Part shown: piece after piece, positions 18,880-31,039 of the stretch
Numbering within the stretch: the stretch's first letter is position 1
How the letters are laid out: the number at the start of each line of letters is the position of its first letter
Assembly (NCBI GenBank): GCA_007844125.1
Contig: CM017572.1
Location: 34,523,544-34,587,543 of the forward strand
Direction of reading: 5' to 3'
Length of the DNA: 64,000 nt
Source of the DNA: Sinonovacula constricta
Lineage: Eukaryota; Mollusca; Bivalvia; Cardiida; Solecurtidae
Made by a program: the position numbers and the translations under genes
Notes under the pieces: generated by a model
Database searches by the model: none
Told to the model about the DNA's origin: nothing
What the model saw: the letters and a program-made list of their open reading frames with translations, nothing else

Positions 18880-21215
18880 AGTGTATCATTATTACTTAAC
18901 AGTACAACATAGCTTCTGATTACTCTTTTAGCTTTTTCTTTTTTGTGTGTATGATTTTATATTGAACAGATTTTTGGTGAAGACAAACAATACTTCTACT
19001 TATCATATTTATTCAGGTAATTATAAGGTCATATATCGATACATAGAGCAACAATAAAAAACTACTATAAGATAAGGTAAACAGCATTACAACATCTTGA
19101 AGGATTATCATGTGTTTTAAGAAATAAATCATTTGCTCAAAAATCTACTTCAAGCATCTGCTAGACTTTGTCATGGGTGAATATGAATTAAGTACTCTAG
19201 ATTTGTAAAACAAATTGAATCACAATACCAACAGATAAAAATATACTATAGCTTAAAATAAGCTACTAAAAACTTGAAAATTAGAAGTGTTTAAGATATG
19301 TAAAGTAAAAATTGATCAATAAATAACAAATGATCAAAATAAATGTTTGATTTTTTATTGGGTTCAACGGGCCAACCAGTCATGGAACTACCATTGTATT
19401 TGCTTGAGTTTTAGCAAAAGAGCTTTACCACTATCATTTTTAATGACTGGTATTTCACCAAAGTAATGATATGGGATCAAAACTGGGGCCTTCCATAAAG
19501 TAAATGAATTTATAACATAGGAAAACATATAAATGCTGCCAGAACTTATTTCCAAAATGAAACATCGTGTCCTGTTAACATTTTGGCAGTGCAGAAGGAT
19601 ATTGAACAAAAAACAAACAATCACAGATTGATAATAAATGTAAGATGATAAGTATCAGTAGTACAATCAATAATGTCTATGAGCATACTATAAATAAATT
19701 TGTTTCCATTTATAATTTAAAACAAAAATGTAAATGGTAATTTAAAAAAATTAACAACAGAGGAACAATTAGGCTAACAAATATTACAATTTCAGTTTTA
19801 TTGTGATATGACATTTCTTTTGAACAAATTTGATAAAGCTTTGTAAGCCCATGATGAGAGCTATGAGACAGAATCCAGGATCTGTACAACGTAAAGCGAC
19901 TAGCTGTGTTCACTGAAGAAAATATTTGAGAATCTGAAACAAGATGGCAGAAAATTAACTTTAAAAAAGAAGTTGCAAGTCAAAAGGGCCCTAACTGCTG
20001 CTCCTTCTGAGAGAAAAAGCAAATAAGATGCAAGTGTAATCTGTGAAATAAGTTTCTGTGAAAAAAAAAGAACAGAACATTATGTGTTCTGCCAGTTGTA
20101 GCAAGCTAGGAAATTCTGAAAAGACAGAGACTGATGGATAGAGATATTACATAGCCATGCAACCCTTAAGACTAGAAAGGCCATGATAAATGCAAAATGA
20201 TGAGTAAACATTAAATAATAAGACAAACCCTTTCAGATTAAATCACATCTTCTATTTGTCATTATTATATATAATTACATGGTATATTATTCTTTTGTTA
20301 AATATGTGTTATATGCTTATAAATATGCTTATTCTATTTAACAGAGTACATTTTCCTTGAAATCACAGATTTGGGTGACAAACAACAATCCACCAGTTAT
20401 TTTAGTGCGACTGATGAAGGTGTAAGCATGTGAACCCCTACATGAATATGCAGTGGATCATCGTCAAATGCTAGTCTTACCATTCACAGTTCCCAATGAT
20501 TTGCAATTTAATTGGAAGTACAAAAAAAATATTAAAGAACAAGTTAATGTAGTTGATAACTGTTGAACATTGCTTATGAGTTTGACATATTTATCAAATA
20601 GACAATTTGTACACACATGGTATAACAGTAATTAAACATTTAGTGACTTTGTGAATGAAGACAAAGATGCAGCAAACAAAAACACAAGTACAGATTATTT
20701 TTCCAGGCAGATTGTGGCTGTACTTTTGCAAACTTTTTTTATGTTCAAATGAATGTTGGAGACTTATCTGAAAACATTTTATTGTGACTGAAATGCATGT
20801 TCCTTTTAAATTGTGCAAAATTAACTTTGCTGCAAGCATACAACTTTTGGACTACTTATAAATATTTTGACAGTTTTGAGCATTTAATGCCATGCACATG
20901 AAGAGTTGGTAGATTGTTTTATAACCTGTAAAATGGTTCAATACTATGCTTATTGGGTTATGTAACTTTTCCTTAGCACATGTGAACAGTATTCTTGCTG
21001 ACTGAGTGTATAAACTGGCACTTTGTTTAAGCAGTAGACCATAGCTGGGATGGTGCTATTTCAGGTCTCTATAGTTAGAAAGCTCATGGTCATCCTTTTA
21101 ATGGCATTAACATCAGAAACTAAAGTCACTTTTAATTGATGCATTAAGGATTCCCTTTAGGTCCAGTTTTCTTGGAAACTGGTGAAATTGTTTTGTTAAA
21201 GGGCTTCACAGCAGT
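18880..21215. other. Unrecognised, possibly 3' UTR of a minus-strand gene
   Basis: No coding segment supported. If the candidate terminal exon at 21227-21244 is real, this would be 3' untranslated sequence; AATAAA occurs on the minus strand near 19008, 19357 and 19800. Confidence 0.25.
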
Positions 21216-21226
21216 TGTCACATCTT

Positions 21227-21244
21227 TCACTTAGCCATTACAAC
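21227..21244 (-). CDS. Possible terminal coding exon (VVMAK-stop)
   Basis: An excellent minus-strand acceptor (TTTCTTTTTACAG) is followed by GTTGTAATGGCTAAGTGA. Only phase 0 gives more than one codon, and the exon at 26157 ends in phase 0. Another frame downstream reads VKDVTTAVKPFNKTISPV but has a stop directly before it. The evidence is weak. Confidence 0.2.
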   Translation of the reverse strand, partial: VVMAK

Positions 21245-21249
21245 CTGTA

Positions 21250-23095
21250 AAAAGAAATATGAACAACATCAATGTTAAATTATAATTAGTTTATGTGACT
21301 AAAATGTCATTTGTACTTTATAAAAAATATTAAAGCTTATAGCAGTAAACAAACATAAATAAATCAGAAGGCAACGATGACCTGAGTGATCAGATATTGA
21401 AGCAAAATTACCAATATCAGCAATGTTTAAACAGAACATAATCATTGTAATGCATGTACACAAGCAACATTTGAACAATCTGTTTCACTTCTTAATTCAT
21501 GAAAAAAAATGAAGATTGACATGCACCTGGCAGCTATGTTTTTTTGGGTTTTTTTTTTTTTATATAGGTTAACATTATTTGAACAATCTTAATACAGGGC
21601 CACTTAAGGAAGATGTATACAAACTATTAAGGTTCTAGCTCTTGTAGTTTTTGCAAGAAGATTTTCTTAGTTTTCATGGCGGCCATGTTTTTAGTAAATC
21701 AAATTTCTCTTAACTATTTCTGTTCCCCACTGCCTACTTATGTATCAGAGTAATGAATTTAGGCCAGCATTTTAGTTTAAATGTCATTAAAGAAAGATGA
21801 TGCCGAACGGTGACACAGCTCAGGTGAACTTAAAATTATATATCTGAAAAATAAGCAAGTTTCAAACCCAGGCTTACATGTTAATATGTAGAATACTAAG
21901 CTAAACAGTTGACAAACTAACATAGATGGAAGTTATTAGTAAAATGTATGAATATGAAGGCTTAGTAATGACCTACTTTAGAGACCACATTCATAACAAG
22001 ATAACACTATGCTGTAAGATCAAAACTGCATGGGTCATTAAGCATGTAATCTGTTTATAAAACACAGGGATATTATTGGGGAAAGGGCGGAGTTCAACAA
22101 TTAGTCATACTTTATGTACATGTGCTTAATGCACTGCCATTGCTCAACAAGCCTGTTATCACTACCCATGCCTTGATACCCCTGCAGCCAGAGAATGTTT
22201 CCAAACTGGTAGATCTACAACCACCTTAACAATTAAGACCCTCTTAGTGATACTTTTTGGTGTGGGATTTGCGATTTTAGCAAGTATTTTTCAAGAAAAA
22301 TGCATCATTTTAATACATCTGCGCTTATAAAATGCAATAGATAAACTAGTAATCATAACATCCGAAAAATTTCATATGGATGCATAATACATAGCAATTA
22401 CCACGAGGTAAAAATTGTCTGGAACACAGCTACATCATAAGGACTTATTCACGCGCACTTATTTCCTTTTTATATTGGCAGTATAATGCGATGCCGGTAA
22501 CCAGATCGATTGCCAGTCATTTCCGTTTTTATTTTTGAGACGCTTATGTCAGGCCTCCTTAAAAGAAACTTTGTCCGTCGTCTGATCAGCGACTTATAAC
22601 CGTTTTTGGACAGGATTCGACCGGCAAAACTATCACAAACGAAAATAAGATATAATTTTTGTACAATGAAAGTACATTGTTGTTTGTTTTATGCGCACAA
22701 ATAAAACTTTTGTCAAAGATTACTAAACAATCTCATTAATTTTGAAAAAATCTCATTGTTTTCAAATAAGTGCACTTTTTTATTGCATAATTTTCAAATG
22801 AAAAAATATCGCTGCCCTCTCCATTTAAAGGCCCATTACCCATGGAAATTAAGTCTTGTTTTCCCCATAAAAATCAAAATTACCCTCCCCTAAATTTCAA
22901 CAATTGAGTGAACTGGACTATGAAAATACAGTCGGGGCATTCAAGAACAAGATAAATAAAGAGATGGCCATGAAACAAACATACAACATGTATTATAGCA
23001 AATAAACAAGTTAAACATGCACATTTCCCCTACTTTTTAATAAAATGTCGCAAAAGTGTCCCCTTCTCAAAGGCCCCATACCATTTTTCAGAAAT
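21250..23095. other. Mostly unrecognised; short fragment of the 23.1-kb element
   Basis: Near 21810-21830 a CAGCTCAGGTGAAC segment resembles the right end of the element at 23096-23515. No gene was found. Confidence 0.3.
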
Positions 23096-23515
23096 AAGAG
23101 GGCCATGATGGCTATTACTTGCTCACCTGATGACACAGGCTTTGAGTAGGCTCAAATCTGGCATCAAGTAATTGCAAGTTATTTACTTTAGAAATCTTTG
23201 GTGAAGCTTGGACCATAAGTGTGGCCCAGTTTGGTGAAGATATATAAATGTGGCCTCTGTGTTCACTAGGTTGTCTAAAATTTGAGCTAGTTACCTAGTT
23301 TTTGACCCCACGTGATACAGTTAGGAACTCACCCAAGATTTCTTGCTGGCAAACATTTTGGTCATGTTTAGTGAAGATTGGGCCATAAATGTGGTCTCTA
23401 ATGTGTTCACAAGGGCTTTCCAAGATTTGAACTAGTGACCAATTTTTTGGCCGCATGTGGCCCAATGAGGAACTCAGGCAAGATTTCATGCACACAAGTT
23501 GTGCTCAGGTGAGCT
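23096..23515. mobile_element. Non-autonomous dispersed element with CTCACCTGA inverted ends
   Basis: The left end reads AGGGCCATGATGGCTATTAC then TTGCTCACCTGATG; the right end has TGCTCAGGTGAGCTGAAC, the inverse. The interior is a diverged tandem dimer of about 144 bp (AAGATTTGAACTAGTGACC, GGCCCAGTTTGGTGAAGAT and counterparts). Repeats of this kind are common in bivalve genomes from general experience. No coding capacity. Confidence 0.55.
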
Positions 23516-23519
23516 GAAC

Positions 23520-26150
23520 TTAGCTATGACAAAGTGTATTTTATGTATTAAATATACTCCTAAAATAAATTTTAAGGAGAAACTTCATGGTTTACAATAA
23601 GCAAAAATAAGCATAAGGTTGGATTATTCCATTATCAAAATCATGAATGTTAGCAAAACAGCTCTGAATTTAACAAAAAGGATACTAATCATTTTATTGT
23701 GTATGATAATATAATCTCAAACATGTTCACACCTGAAAGGTGTGTGTTACTTTTAGATCAAATATTAAATTTTTTCTACTTCCTAAAATATTACAAATTA
23801 AGTGTAGTAGTTTTTTTTAAAAATAAAATGTTACCTTAGCCTTTGTTGTTCTAAGTGTCCTCTATGAAGGTGACACAACCTGATTATAAATATAACATAA
23901 TATTCACTTTCAGTAAACATCAAGCTATGAAATAACATTTACATTCGGAAGTTACAAATTTATAACAATAATTGCAAATTATTGCTTACATGTTAGTGTT
24001 ATTTTAGTTAGCAAGTTCACAAACATTAGCATTATACACAGAATATATTTATTATTTTAGGTTTATCTAAATTTAAAAGTATAAAATAGATTATAAAGTA
24101 GATTACATGACAATGCAAATTCACACTTCAATAAATTCTTAGAAACAGAAACAGGCAATTAATTGTTCCATGTAGTTCTCGGAATAAGAAGGTTTGTACA
24201 TACTGTTGCAATGTCATGTTAGGATCAAGGCTACAACAATGTGTTTCCTTTCAGCATAAATTTCAAAGTCTGTCTATGGAAAGATTTCCGGCACATTCCA
24301 TTCAAACAGCAATTGACCAGCATACTGTAATGTGTAAGATTAGAAACATAAGCATGGCAACACAAACATGAACTTTCTCGAAGAAATAAGTTAACTAAAG
24401 CTGAAATGCTTCAGAAAATGAAAATAACTACGGTACAATTTGGAAATCAGTATCAGACAGGTATATATCTGCTGTTGCAAGGAATCTATTCTTAACTATT
24501 CCAACAAAATACATTGCCATGGACAGTAAACAGGTCTGGGGCAGTATCTCAACACGGCATTTTTAATTCATACCACTTTAGAAAGAATGACATGTACTTA
24601 ACTCATACTGACACAGACACTTATGTTTTTCCTTTAATAGATACAAAGTAAATAGAATACTTAATGTTAATTATTATGTTAAGTTTTTTTTCCATTAATG
24701 CTATGCAGGTCAGGTACATTTCCATGTAAAGAAAATAATTAAGATGCTTGGTGTATATGACAAGTTGTCATCATCTAGCAGTGCTTAGCTTTCAATGCAC
24801 ATGTCCATATGATTGGTGTAGATGAGAATGAATGTGGACAACAGTTTAATAAAATGTCAATCAATAGAGTACCTTTATGTTCAAGGTTTGAGAAAATCAG
24901 TCTCTTACCTACAGATGTGTCAATTTAACAGGTACAAGACATCACTATGTAGTAAATTTCCCACTATCATCCTTTATCATTGTTCTATTATCAAAACTTA
25001 ATATATAGCCCAAAATGTGATGTCAATATTTTAAGACAAGCAGAATTATTTGAGCTGCAGCTCCTATACCCAACATATCCTTTAGGTGTATATATGTCTG
25101 TAGGTTTATAAAATAAAATTCAGAGTAAAAATACTAAATATGCACATGTTTTTACCTGACAAAATATCATGCTGAATATATGAGAACAAAAAGAAGCATT
25201 AATCTAACACATAAGCAGCTTTGAAAATACAGTTTTATCTTTTGTTATTGTACATAAACGTCTTTGGGAGTTATCACAATATTCAATATTAGTCTGTAGA
25301 TAATGAAGCTTGTCAATGATGAAGCAATAACAATTATAATAACCTCATAGTGCAGAGACAAAACATATTCCTAAAAACCCAAAAAAATGGTAGGTTCTTA
25401 TATTTTTGTCAGCTACCTTTATTTATCAAATTTTTATTTTTATTTTAAAATATATATAAAAAAGACATAAAAAGTTTGTCTTCATATAAATAGCATGTAT
25501 TTATTTTTATATCTTATAATTGATACTACATGACAATTCTTAAAGTAATTAAAAAGTAAAAAAAACAAAACATTTTTGTTACATCTCAAAAGCATACACC
25601 GTTCAAATCGGCATGATCAGCATCTAAAAATAGGGCATGTGTGAAAAATTATTGACTCATATGTTGGTGTGGTAAACATATTATTACAAGGCTTGAAACT
25701 TCAGTTGGAAGTTTTTTATATCTACAAAGCCAACACTCTATTGATTTGACAACTAATCAATGTGATGCATGCAACAAGTTTGTTTAATATGTGTATGGTA
25801 CAGTATGTGTACTAATACACTCACCAGTTAACGAAAGCTATAAATAGGCCAACTGGATGTTATGACAATTTTGTAGTAAGAATTCCAGGCAAATATTTGT
25901 TCCAGGCAAATACTTGTTAACAACAACACAGAGGAATCTACGCTGTACTGTTAAAAAGCATTTCTTTTCACAACCATCAACTTGTCAGGCTAAGTGTTTT
26001 AAACTGTCAAAAAATGACGAAACTAAAATTGGCTCAGACTCCCGAGAAATATCGGTGTGTTGAGAATAGGCTGCATCAAAAATCGAGTGTTTCATGGAAA
26101 ATAATGAATGCATTTTGGTAAAAAATAGTTGCATTACAAAGCATATGAAC
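23520..26150. other. Nothing firmly recognised
   Basis: AT-rich sequence, probably intronic if the exon at 26157-26286 is real. A minus-strand segment at 23833-23877 has both an acceptor (TATAATCAG) and a donor (GTAACA) and is open in one frame, but its phase fits no neighbour. Confidence 0.3.
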
Positions 26151-26156
26151 ATATAC

Positions 26157-26286
26157 CTTCTGGGCATGAACATTTGTTGTACCATCAAATTTCTGCATGA
26201 GAAGAGGCGATTCATGTTGGCCAACCTTCTTTTCTCCAACTGCGAACAATGACCGACCATCATTAGGACTTGTAGGTACTGATCCA
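26157..26286 (-). CDS. Candidate internal exon of an unknown minus-strand gene
   Basis: 130 bases bounded by a strong acceptor (CATTTTTTCAG) and a donor (AAG-GTATAT), open in the frame that starts after one base: SVPTSPNDGRSLFAVGEKKV, then GQHESPLLMQKFDGTTN. The composition is protein-like, unlike the Met/Phe-rich overlapping frame. I do not recognise the family. Neighbouring exons were not found except perhaps 21227-21244. Confidence 0.4.
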
Positions 26287-26420
26287 CTGAAAAAATGCTG
26301 ACAATGTCACAGTATCTTAAATACGGTGTTTTAAGCTTCAAAATATTAATCATGAACACTTTTTACACCAGTATGGAATGGTTGGAAATTTGGGCACGCG
26401 TAGTTAAAAATAGCAATCTG

Positions 26421-26430
26421 GCGCATGCGC
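26421..26430. promoter_or_regulatory. Palindromic NRF1-type site
   Basis: GCGCATGCGC, a perfect NRF1 core, in a short CpG-containing stretch about 135 bp upstream (minus strand) of the exon at 26286. It could mark a TATA-less promoter. A motif match only. Confidence 0.3.
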
Positions 26431-26528
26431 ACACTAGACATAGAAATTTAAGCACGGTAGAAACATCAGACCGTGACACCGGATCGACCCACAAATCCGC
26501 AGATAGGTGGAAACCCAAAGGTGGAGGC

Positions 26529-26555
26529 GGGGGGGGGGGGGGGGGGGGGGGGGGG
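26529..26555. repeat. Poly-G tract
   Basis: About 27 consecutive G. Assembly length is unreliable; it is a strong quadruplex candidate. Confidence 0.85.
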
Positions 26556-26559
26556 TAGT

Positions 26560-26800
26560 TGGTAAGGCCTGATAGGCACACTGTGCCTATGTAATTGTAG
26601 AACCATAAATTAATGCCCGGATTGCCCGAATCAGCCCTGCGACATGTACCTATACAATGTAGATCCAGGGCTGTGGAAAGTTGGTAGGGCCTGATAGGCC
26701 ACAAACTATGTATATACTTTCGTGTTGTGAACCTTAAAATTCAAACCACATCCCGCAGAGGGTGGGGGGACACAAGAACTGATGAGGCATGATAGGGAGA
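26560..26800. repeat. Dispersed repeat with GTTGGTAGGGCCTGATAGG motif
   Basis: Three spaced variants occur at about 26560, 26678 and 26780. The segment CCCGAATCAGCC ... GGAAAGTTGG also recurs near 61454 and in diverged form near 61635. Element type unknown. Confidence 0.35.
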
Positions 26801-27225
26801 GATGCTAGGGGCCCATTGAACAAGCCTGTTCACCGTCCGATATTACTGGGTGACTTTGAAACTATATGGAAAATGTCATAATTTAGTCCATGGCAACTAA
26901 TGTCAACCACACGGACATATAGATAAATACTTCCTTGTAAGGGGCGATGACTACCTCTGATTTATGCAATTATCGCAAATCCCATCCCTAAGATTAAATA
27001 TATTTATAAATATTTTATAGTACATCAAATACCTGCCATTAATCTCTACCTTTCTTCTATTAAAAATAATTAAAATACTTAATAAATAATCTTACTGGGA
27101 ATGGGAGACGACCTTTGTATTTGACAACCATGGGTAGATATGTCTTTCTTCCCTACTCTTCCTCGATCTTTCTTGTTATTTTCATGATACTCTTAAAGCT
27201 CTGTTCCTTGGTGCATGTGAACGAT

Positions 27226-27227
<2 letters not shown>

Positions 27228-27313
<86 letters not shown>
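27228..27313. repeat. (TA)n microsatellite at the LINE 3' side
   Basis: About 42 TA units abutting the ATC tail of the LINE; TA repeats also lie at its 5' end (29027-29039). Confidence 0.9.
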
Positions 27314-27315
<2 letters not shown>

Positions 27316-29027
27316 TCATCATCATCATCATCAAATGCTCAGGCCGGGTGGCCCTTGGCACCTTTCACAGTAGCAGACCATTTCTTGCGGTTTTGTGCCT
27401 GTCTTATTGCAGTAGCTATAGGAATACCAGTGTCTTTCCTAACTTGATCTTGCCATCTCAGTGGTGGTCTCCCTCTACCGCGATTGCCTTGGAAGTCTTG
27501 TATTAGGACAGTTTTGACAAAGCTGTCGTCTGGTCTTCTCGAAATGTGTCCGAACCATTTTAGCCTCCTCATCCTGATGACCTCACTAATGTTTTGGACA
27601 TTAAGTATTTTCCTTATAGTGATGTTGGTAATTCTTTCAAGCTTATTAACACCTAGAATTGCTCTCAAGCATCTCATTTCGAAGACTTCAAGTTTTCTGA
27701 TATCTGACGTGGTGACACTCCAGGTCTCGGAGGCATACAGTACAATTGGCAGAATGAGTGAATTGTAGAGGCGTGCTTTCAATTTATTTGTTATTGATAG
27801 TTGGTTCCAAATGTTGGTTTTCAGCCTGCCAAAGGCAGATGATGCAATTCCAATCCTTCTTTCAATTTCCGTTGAAGTGTCTGGTATATTACTTCCCAGG
27901 AATACAAAGTTGTTAACATGTTCGATTTGGTTGCCATCGATGGTAATGTCTATATCATTTTCTGAGGAAAGGATCTTACATTTAGAGGAGTTTATTTTCA
28001 TGCCCCATTTCTTGCACGCTGTTTCGAGTGCTTCAGATGATAGTTTCAGCTTTTCGAAAATGCAAGAAATAAGTGTGGTGTCATCTGCATATCGAATGTC
28101 ATTAGTAAGGTTATTATCCAGGGCAAGAGAACTGTTGGTGTGGCTCCTTAGCTCTTTCATTACAAACTCAAGGAAGATGTTAAAAAGGGTTGGGGAAAGC
28201 AGACATCCTTGTCTCACACCAACATTGACTTCAAACCATTCTGTGAGCTGCCCATTGATTGTCACTGCACATTCTGTGGTCTTATACATTTCTTCAATAA
28301 GGTATACTACTGTTGGATCAACTCCTATCGCCAACATCATTTTCCAAAGTGCTTTCCTCCAGATGGTGTCAAATGCAGCTTTAAAATCTATAAAGTTAAA
28401 ATGCAAGGGGACTTTATGTTCGTTGGCCTTCTCAATTAGTTGTCTAACAATAAAGATAGCGTCTACTGTTCCCCTACCAGGTCTGAAACCGAACTGACTC
28501 TCACTCATCAGGTCTTCTGCTCTAAGCTTAATTCTGTCTAAAAGGATTTTACAGAACACTTTACCTGGAATGGAAAGAAGGGAAATTGCACGGTAGTTTG
28601 CAGGATCTAATTTATCCCCCTTTTTATAAACTGGAGTGACTATCATTTTAGACCAGTCTTTTGGTATGCTTTTATCCTTCCAGGCTGAATTGAATATTTT
28701 GACAAGCATTTCACACATTGGTTTCCCCCCTGCCTTCAATACCTCTGCAGTGATATTGTCTATACCTGGTGCTTTGTGCAATTTCATTCTCTTGATTGCA
28801 TTTGTTACTTCTTGTATAGTGATGTCTGTGTGTGTCTCTACATTATTAGGTGGATCAGGTAAGGAGTCATAGGCTTCCTCTTCATGTGGAAACTCTGTAT
28901 TTAGGTGACTCTTGAAGTGCTTTTTCCAGCAATCAAGTATTTCATCAGTGTTGGTGTGGATATTACCCATGACGTCTTTTGTTGCATTGATGGGTTTTTC
29001 CTTTTTGCCTTCAAGGCGTCTGACATT
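27313..29027 (-). mobile_element. 5'-truncated RTE-like non-LTR retrotransposon
   Basis: The element reads on the minus strand from about 29027, where similarity stops abruptly in a TA tract, to a (TGATGA)n tail at 27313-27333. A short tandem-repeat tail instead of poly-A is typical of the RTE clade. The endonuclease domain is missing. Insertion into a pre-existing TA microsatellite is likely because TA repeats flank both sides. Confidence 0.8.
27339..29027 (-). CDS. Reverse transcriptase domain of an RTE-like LINE (5'-truncated, frame open)
   Basis: The frame is open from the truncation point at 29027 to the stop at 27339-27341. The first ATG is at 28970, giving 543 codons from there. Counting from that Met, motifs run in the usual order: KAPGIDNITAEVL near 66, NYRAISLLS near 125, FIDFKAAFD at 193 (catalytic Asp), GVRQGCLLSP at 251 and YADD at 294. 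The C-terminal part has RRLKWFGHISRRP and GRGRPPLRWQDQV, standard for RTE elements. The enzyme copies element RNA into DNA at a nicked target. No stop or frameshift was seen, so the copy is young, but it lacks the N-terminal endonuclease and cannot be autonomous. Plus-strand open frames across the same bases are shadows. Confidence 0.9.
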   Translation of the reverse strand, partial: NVRRLEGKKEKPINATKDVMGNIHTNTDEILDCWKKHFKSHLNTEFPHEEEAYDSLPDPPNNVETHTDITIQEVTNAIKRMKLHKAPGIDNITAEVLKAGGKPMCEMLVKIFNSAWKDKSIPKDWSKMIVTPVYKKGDKLDPANYRAISLLSIPGKVFCKILLDRIKLRAEDLMSESQFGFRPGRGTVDAIFIVRQLIEKANEHKVPLHFNFIDFKAAFDTIWRKALWKMMLAIGVDPTVVYLIEEMYKTTECAVTINGQLTEWFEVNVGVRQGCLLSPTLFNIFLEFVMKELRSHTNSSLALDNNLTNDIRYADDTTLISCIFEKLKLSSEALETACKKWGMKINSSKCKILSSENDIDITIDGNQIEHVNNFVFLGSNIPDTSTEIERRIGIASSAFGRLKTNIWNQLSITNKLKARLYNSLILPIVLYASETWSVTTSDIRKLEVFEMRCLRAILGVNKLERITNITIRKILNVQNISEVIRMRRLKWFGHISRRPDDSFVKTVLIQDFQGNRGRGRPPLRWQDQVRKDTGIPIATAIRQAQNRKKWSATVKGAKGHPA

Positions 29028-29039
29028 ATATATATATAT

Positions 29040-30140
29040 TTTTAACTATAAACGGAAATAAATTATTGGTCTCATCGTCCACATGGCTAACCAGTCTTAC
29101 ATGTAATAAAAATCAAAATAAAAAATTACAACAGGCCCGAAATTTTTAAAATATTGGAAATCTGTATGTATTGTATATAGATTAAAATGTTACTTGTCGG
29201 ATTTTTTATGCCATTATCTGGTCCTTAAAGGGTGCTGAGTCATCGGAAAACAATAGACGGAATATATATATTTTAAAATACCACTTTTTGAATTTTAAAC
29301 TTTTATTGGATCTATAAGTTTTTACTATGCGGTGATCCCCAACACCACTCTATTGTCCCAATGAGGTACTGTCTACATTACCATAGAGGCGAATATTTTA
29401 CTGTCCTATGTTATTAGTGGACAGAAACAAAATGGAAAAAAACTATTGTGAACATACAACATGCAACGTCTGAACGTACAAATTATCCGAGATAATTAAT
29501 AAATAGTAATATTTTTTACAAAATACAACATGCAATCACCAAATATCAGAATAAACATAATCATCCAGAAATTTACACTTAGATGCTCTTTGCCATTCAT
29601 CACTCCACAGCAATAACTAAATAAATTTTAAAAAATATAATCTTAATCTTCATGGAAAGAGCAACCCTCAAGCCATTAATATTGATAACCTGTGATACTT
29701 TCTGTTAACCTCCTGTACATCAATGCTCGCCCAATAAACTATGTTTAAGGTGAGGGTAAACAAACCCAATTAGTTCGATCTCTTCCAAGTTTATCCACCT
29801 TTAAAAAAAAGAGTAAAAAATACAAAATTACACATGGTTAACAATTTACACCCCAACATATGAATTACACCCCACAATCACTCGCCCAGCAGTTTACACT
29901 AACCTCACACTGCAGCCTATACATTGAAGTGGGGTGAGTTGTCTATTATTAGTAGAATTTTACCTGGCGCCAGTCGGTTTGGCACGTGTTGTTGTCTCAC
30001 TTTAAAAATAATGCAATAAAATATGTAAAATGGCTCAAATTGAAGAATGCTTTAAATATATAATTCATACAAATATGTAAATATACAATAAATATATTGA
30101 CAATAGCAGATCTAGACCCGACGTCTTAAACAAACAAAAA
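29040..30140. other. Nothing recognised
   Basis: AT-rich sequence with no supported feature. Confidence 0.4.
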
Positions 30141-30146
30141 TAGTTA

Positions 30147-30505
30147 TGAACTACTGTCAAGAGAAGGGTCACAAGGTCAACATCGCATGGTGTCCAGCAC
30201 ATGTGGGAATATTCGGCAATGAGAGCAACGAGACGCGGCAGCCAAGGAGGGCCTCAATCTTTCAAATGTGACTCAACATCTTGGTTTATCCCCATCTGAA
30301 ATATCTTCTCTTAGCGAAACATATCTCTTACAGAAATGGGGAAACAAACAATAATAGAAAATACAATACTTAATATTGATATATCCTTACCCGCATAAAA
30401 TTGACCATCTATGTACTCGGATAACTCAAGACGAGACAATTGTATTACTAGGCTAAGAACGGCAAAAACTCTACTATTCGGTAGCTCAGGGCAATATATA
30501 CTAAA
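30147..30505 (+). pseudogene. RNase H domain remnant of a non-LTR retrotransposon
   Basis: The plus strand reads HKVNIAWCPAHVGIFGNE, the WxPAHxGIxGNE motif of LINE-type RNase H (I/LOA-like groups). One frameshift near 30231 moves to AAKEGLNLSNVTQHLGLSPS, the following part of the same domain. Later pieces (PHKIDHLCTRITQDETIVL, then RLRTAKTLL) resemble the C-terminal end. Stops and shifts make it inactive. Such domains degrade the RNA strand of RNA-DNA hybrids during retrotransposition. Confidence 0.6.
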
Positions 30506-30519
30506 CCTATATATATATA

Positions 30520-31035
30520 TATATAGCAGCATTTAGTGTTCGGAAAATACTAGGTTAAGTTAGAGCAAAATGATACTTTTTATGGTTTGGAGGTTACGGG
30601 GAGTTCATTGACACATATATAACACAGAAGATAATTGATATATTTCGAAAACTGCCATCTCCCGCTGAAACTTGAGAGCGAGATTTGGATGGTCGACTGT
30701 TACCTTTCACGATAGTAATCTTTTAAATATACAAATGTAGCTTAATATGAGTTTATATGAGTTTGCTTACTTTATAAGTAGTTTACATTTATTTAAGCGT
30801 TAACAAGAGGAAATGGTGATACAATATCAAGTAGGCTACATTTATTTTTACCCTCCTGGTTAATAAAGATATACATAAAGGAAATAAATATAGTTATGAG
30901 CACCACGAAAGAAAACCAGGCGTAGGGTGAACGCTTCGTTTGATATTTTTTACAAATCTATCCTTAATTTTAATCCGTTATGAATCGTCAATCTTTTTTC
31001 GGTGAATACTTTGTTTACCTACGGATTATTTTTAA
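30520..31035. other. Nothing recognised
   Basis: Short AT tract at 30509-30524, then unremarkable AT-rich sequence. Confidence 0.4.
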
Positions 31036-31039
31036 CTTA

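Noticed and set aside
25985..26359. 124-codon minus-strand open frame
   Set aside because: Met/Phe-rich and crosses good splice sites; an overlapping frame between those sites is more protein-like.
27484..28872. Plus-strand open frames across the LINE
   Set aside because: Shadows of the minus-strand reverse transcriptase frame.
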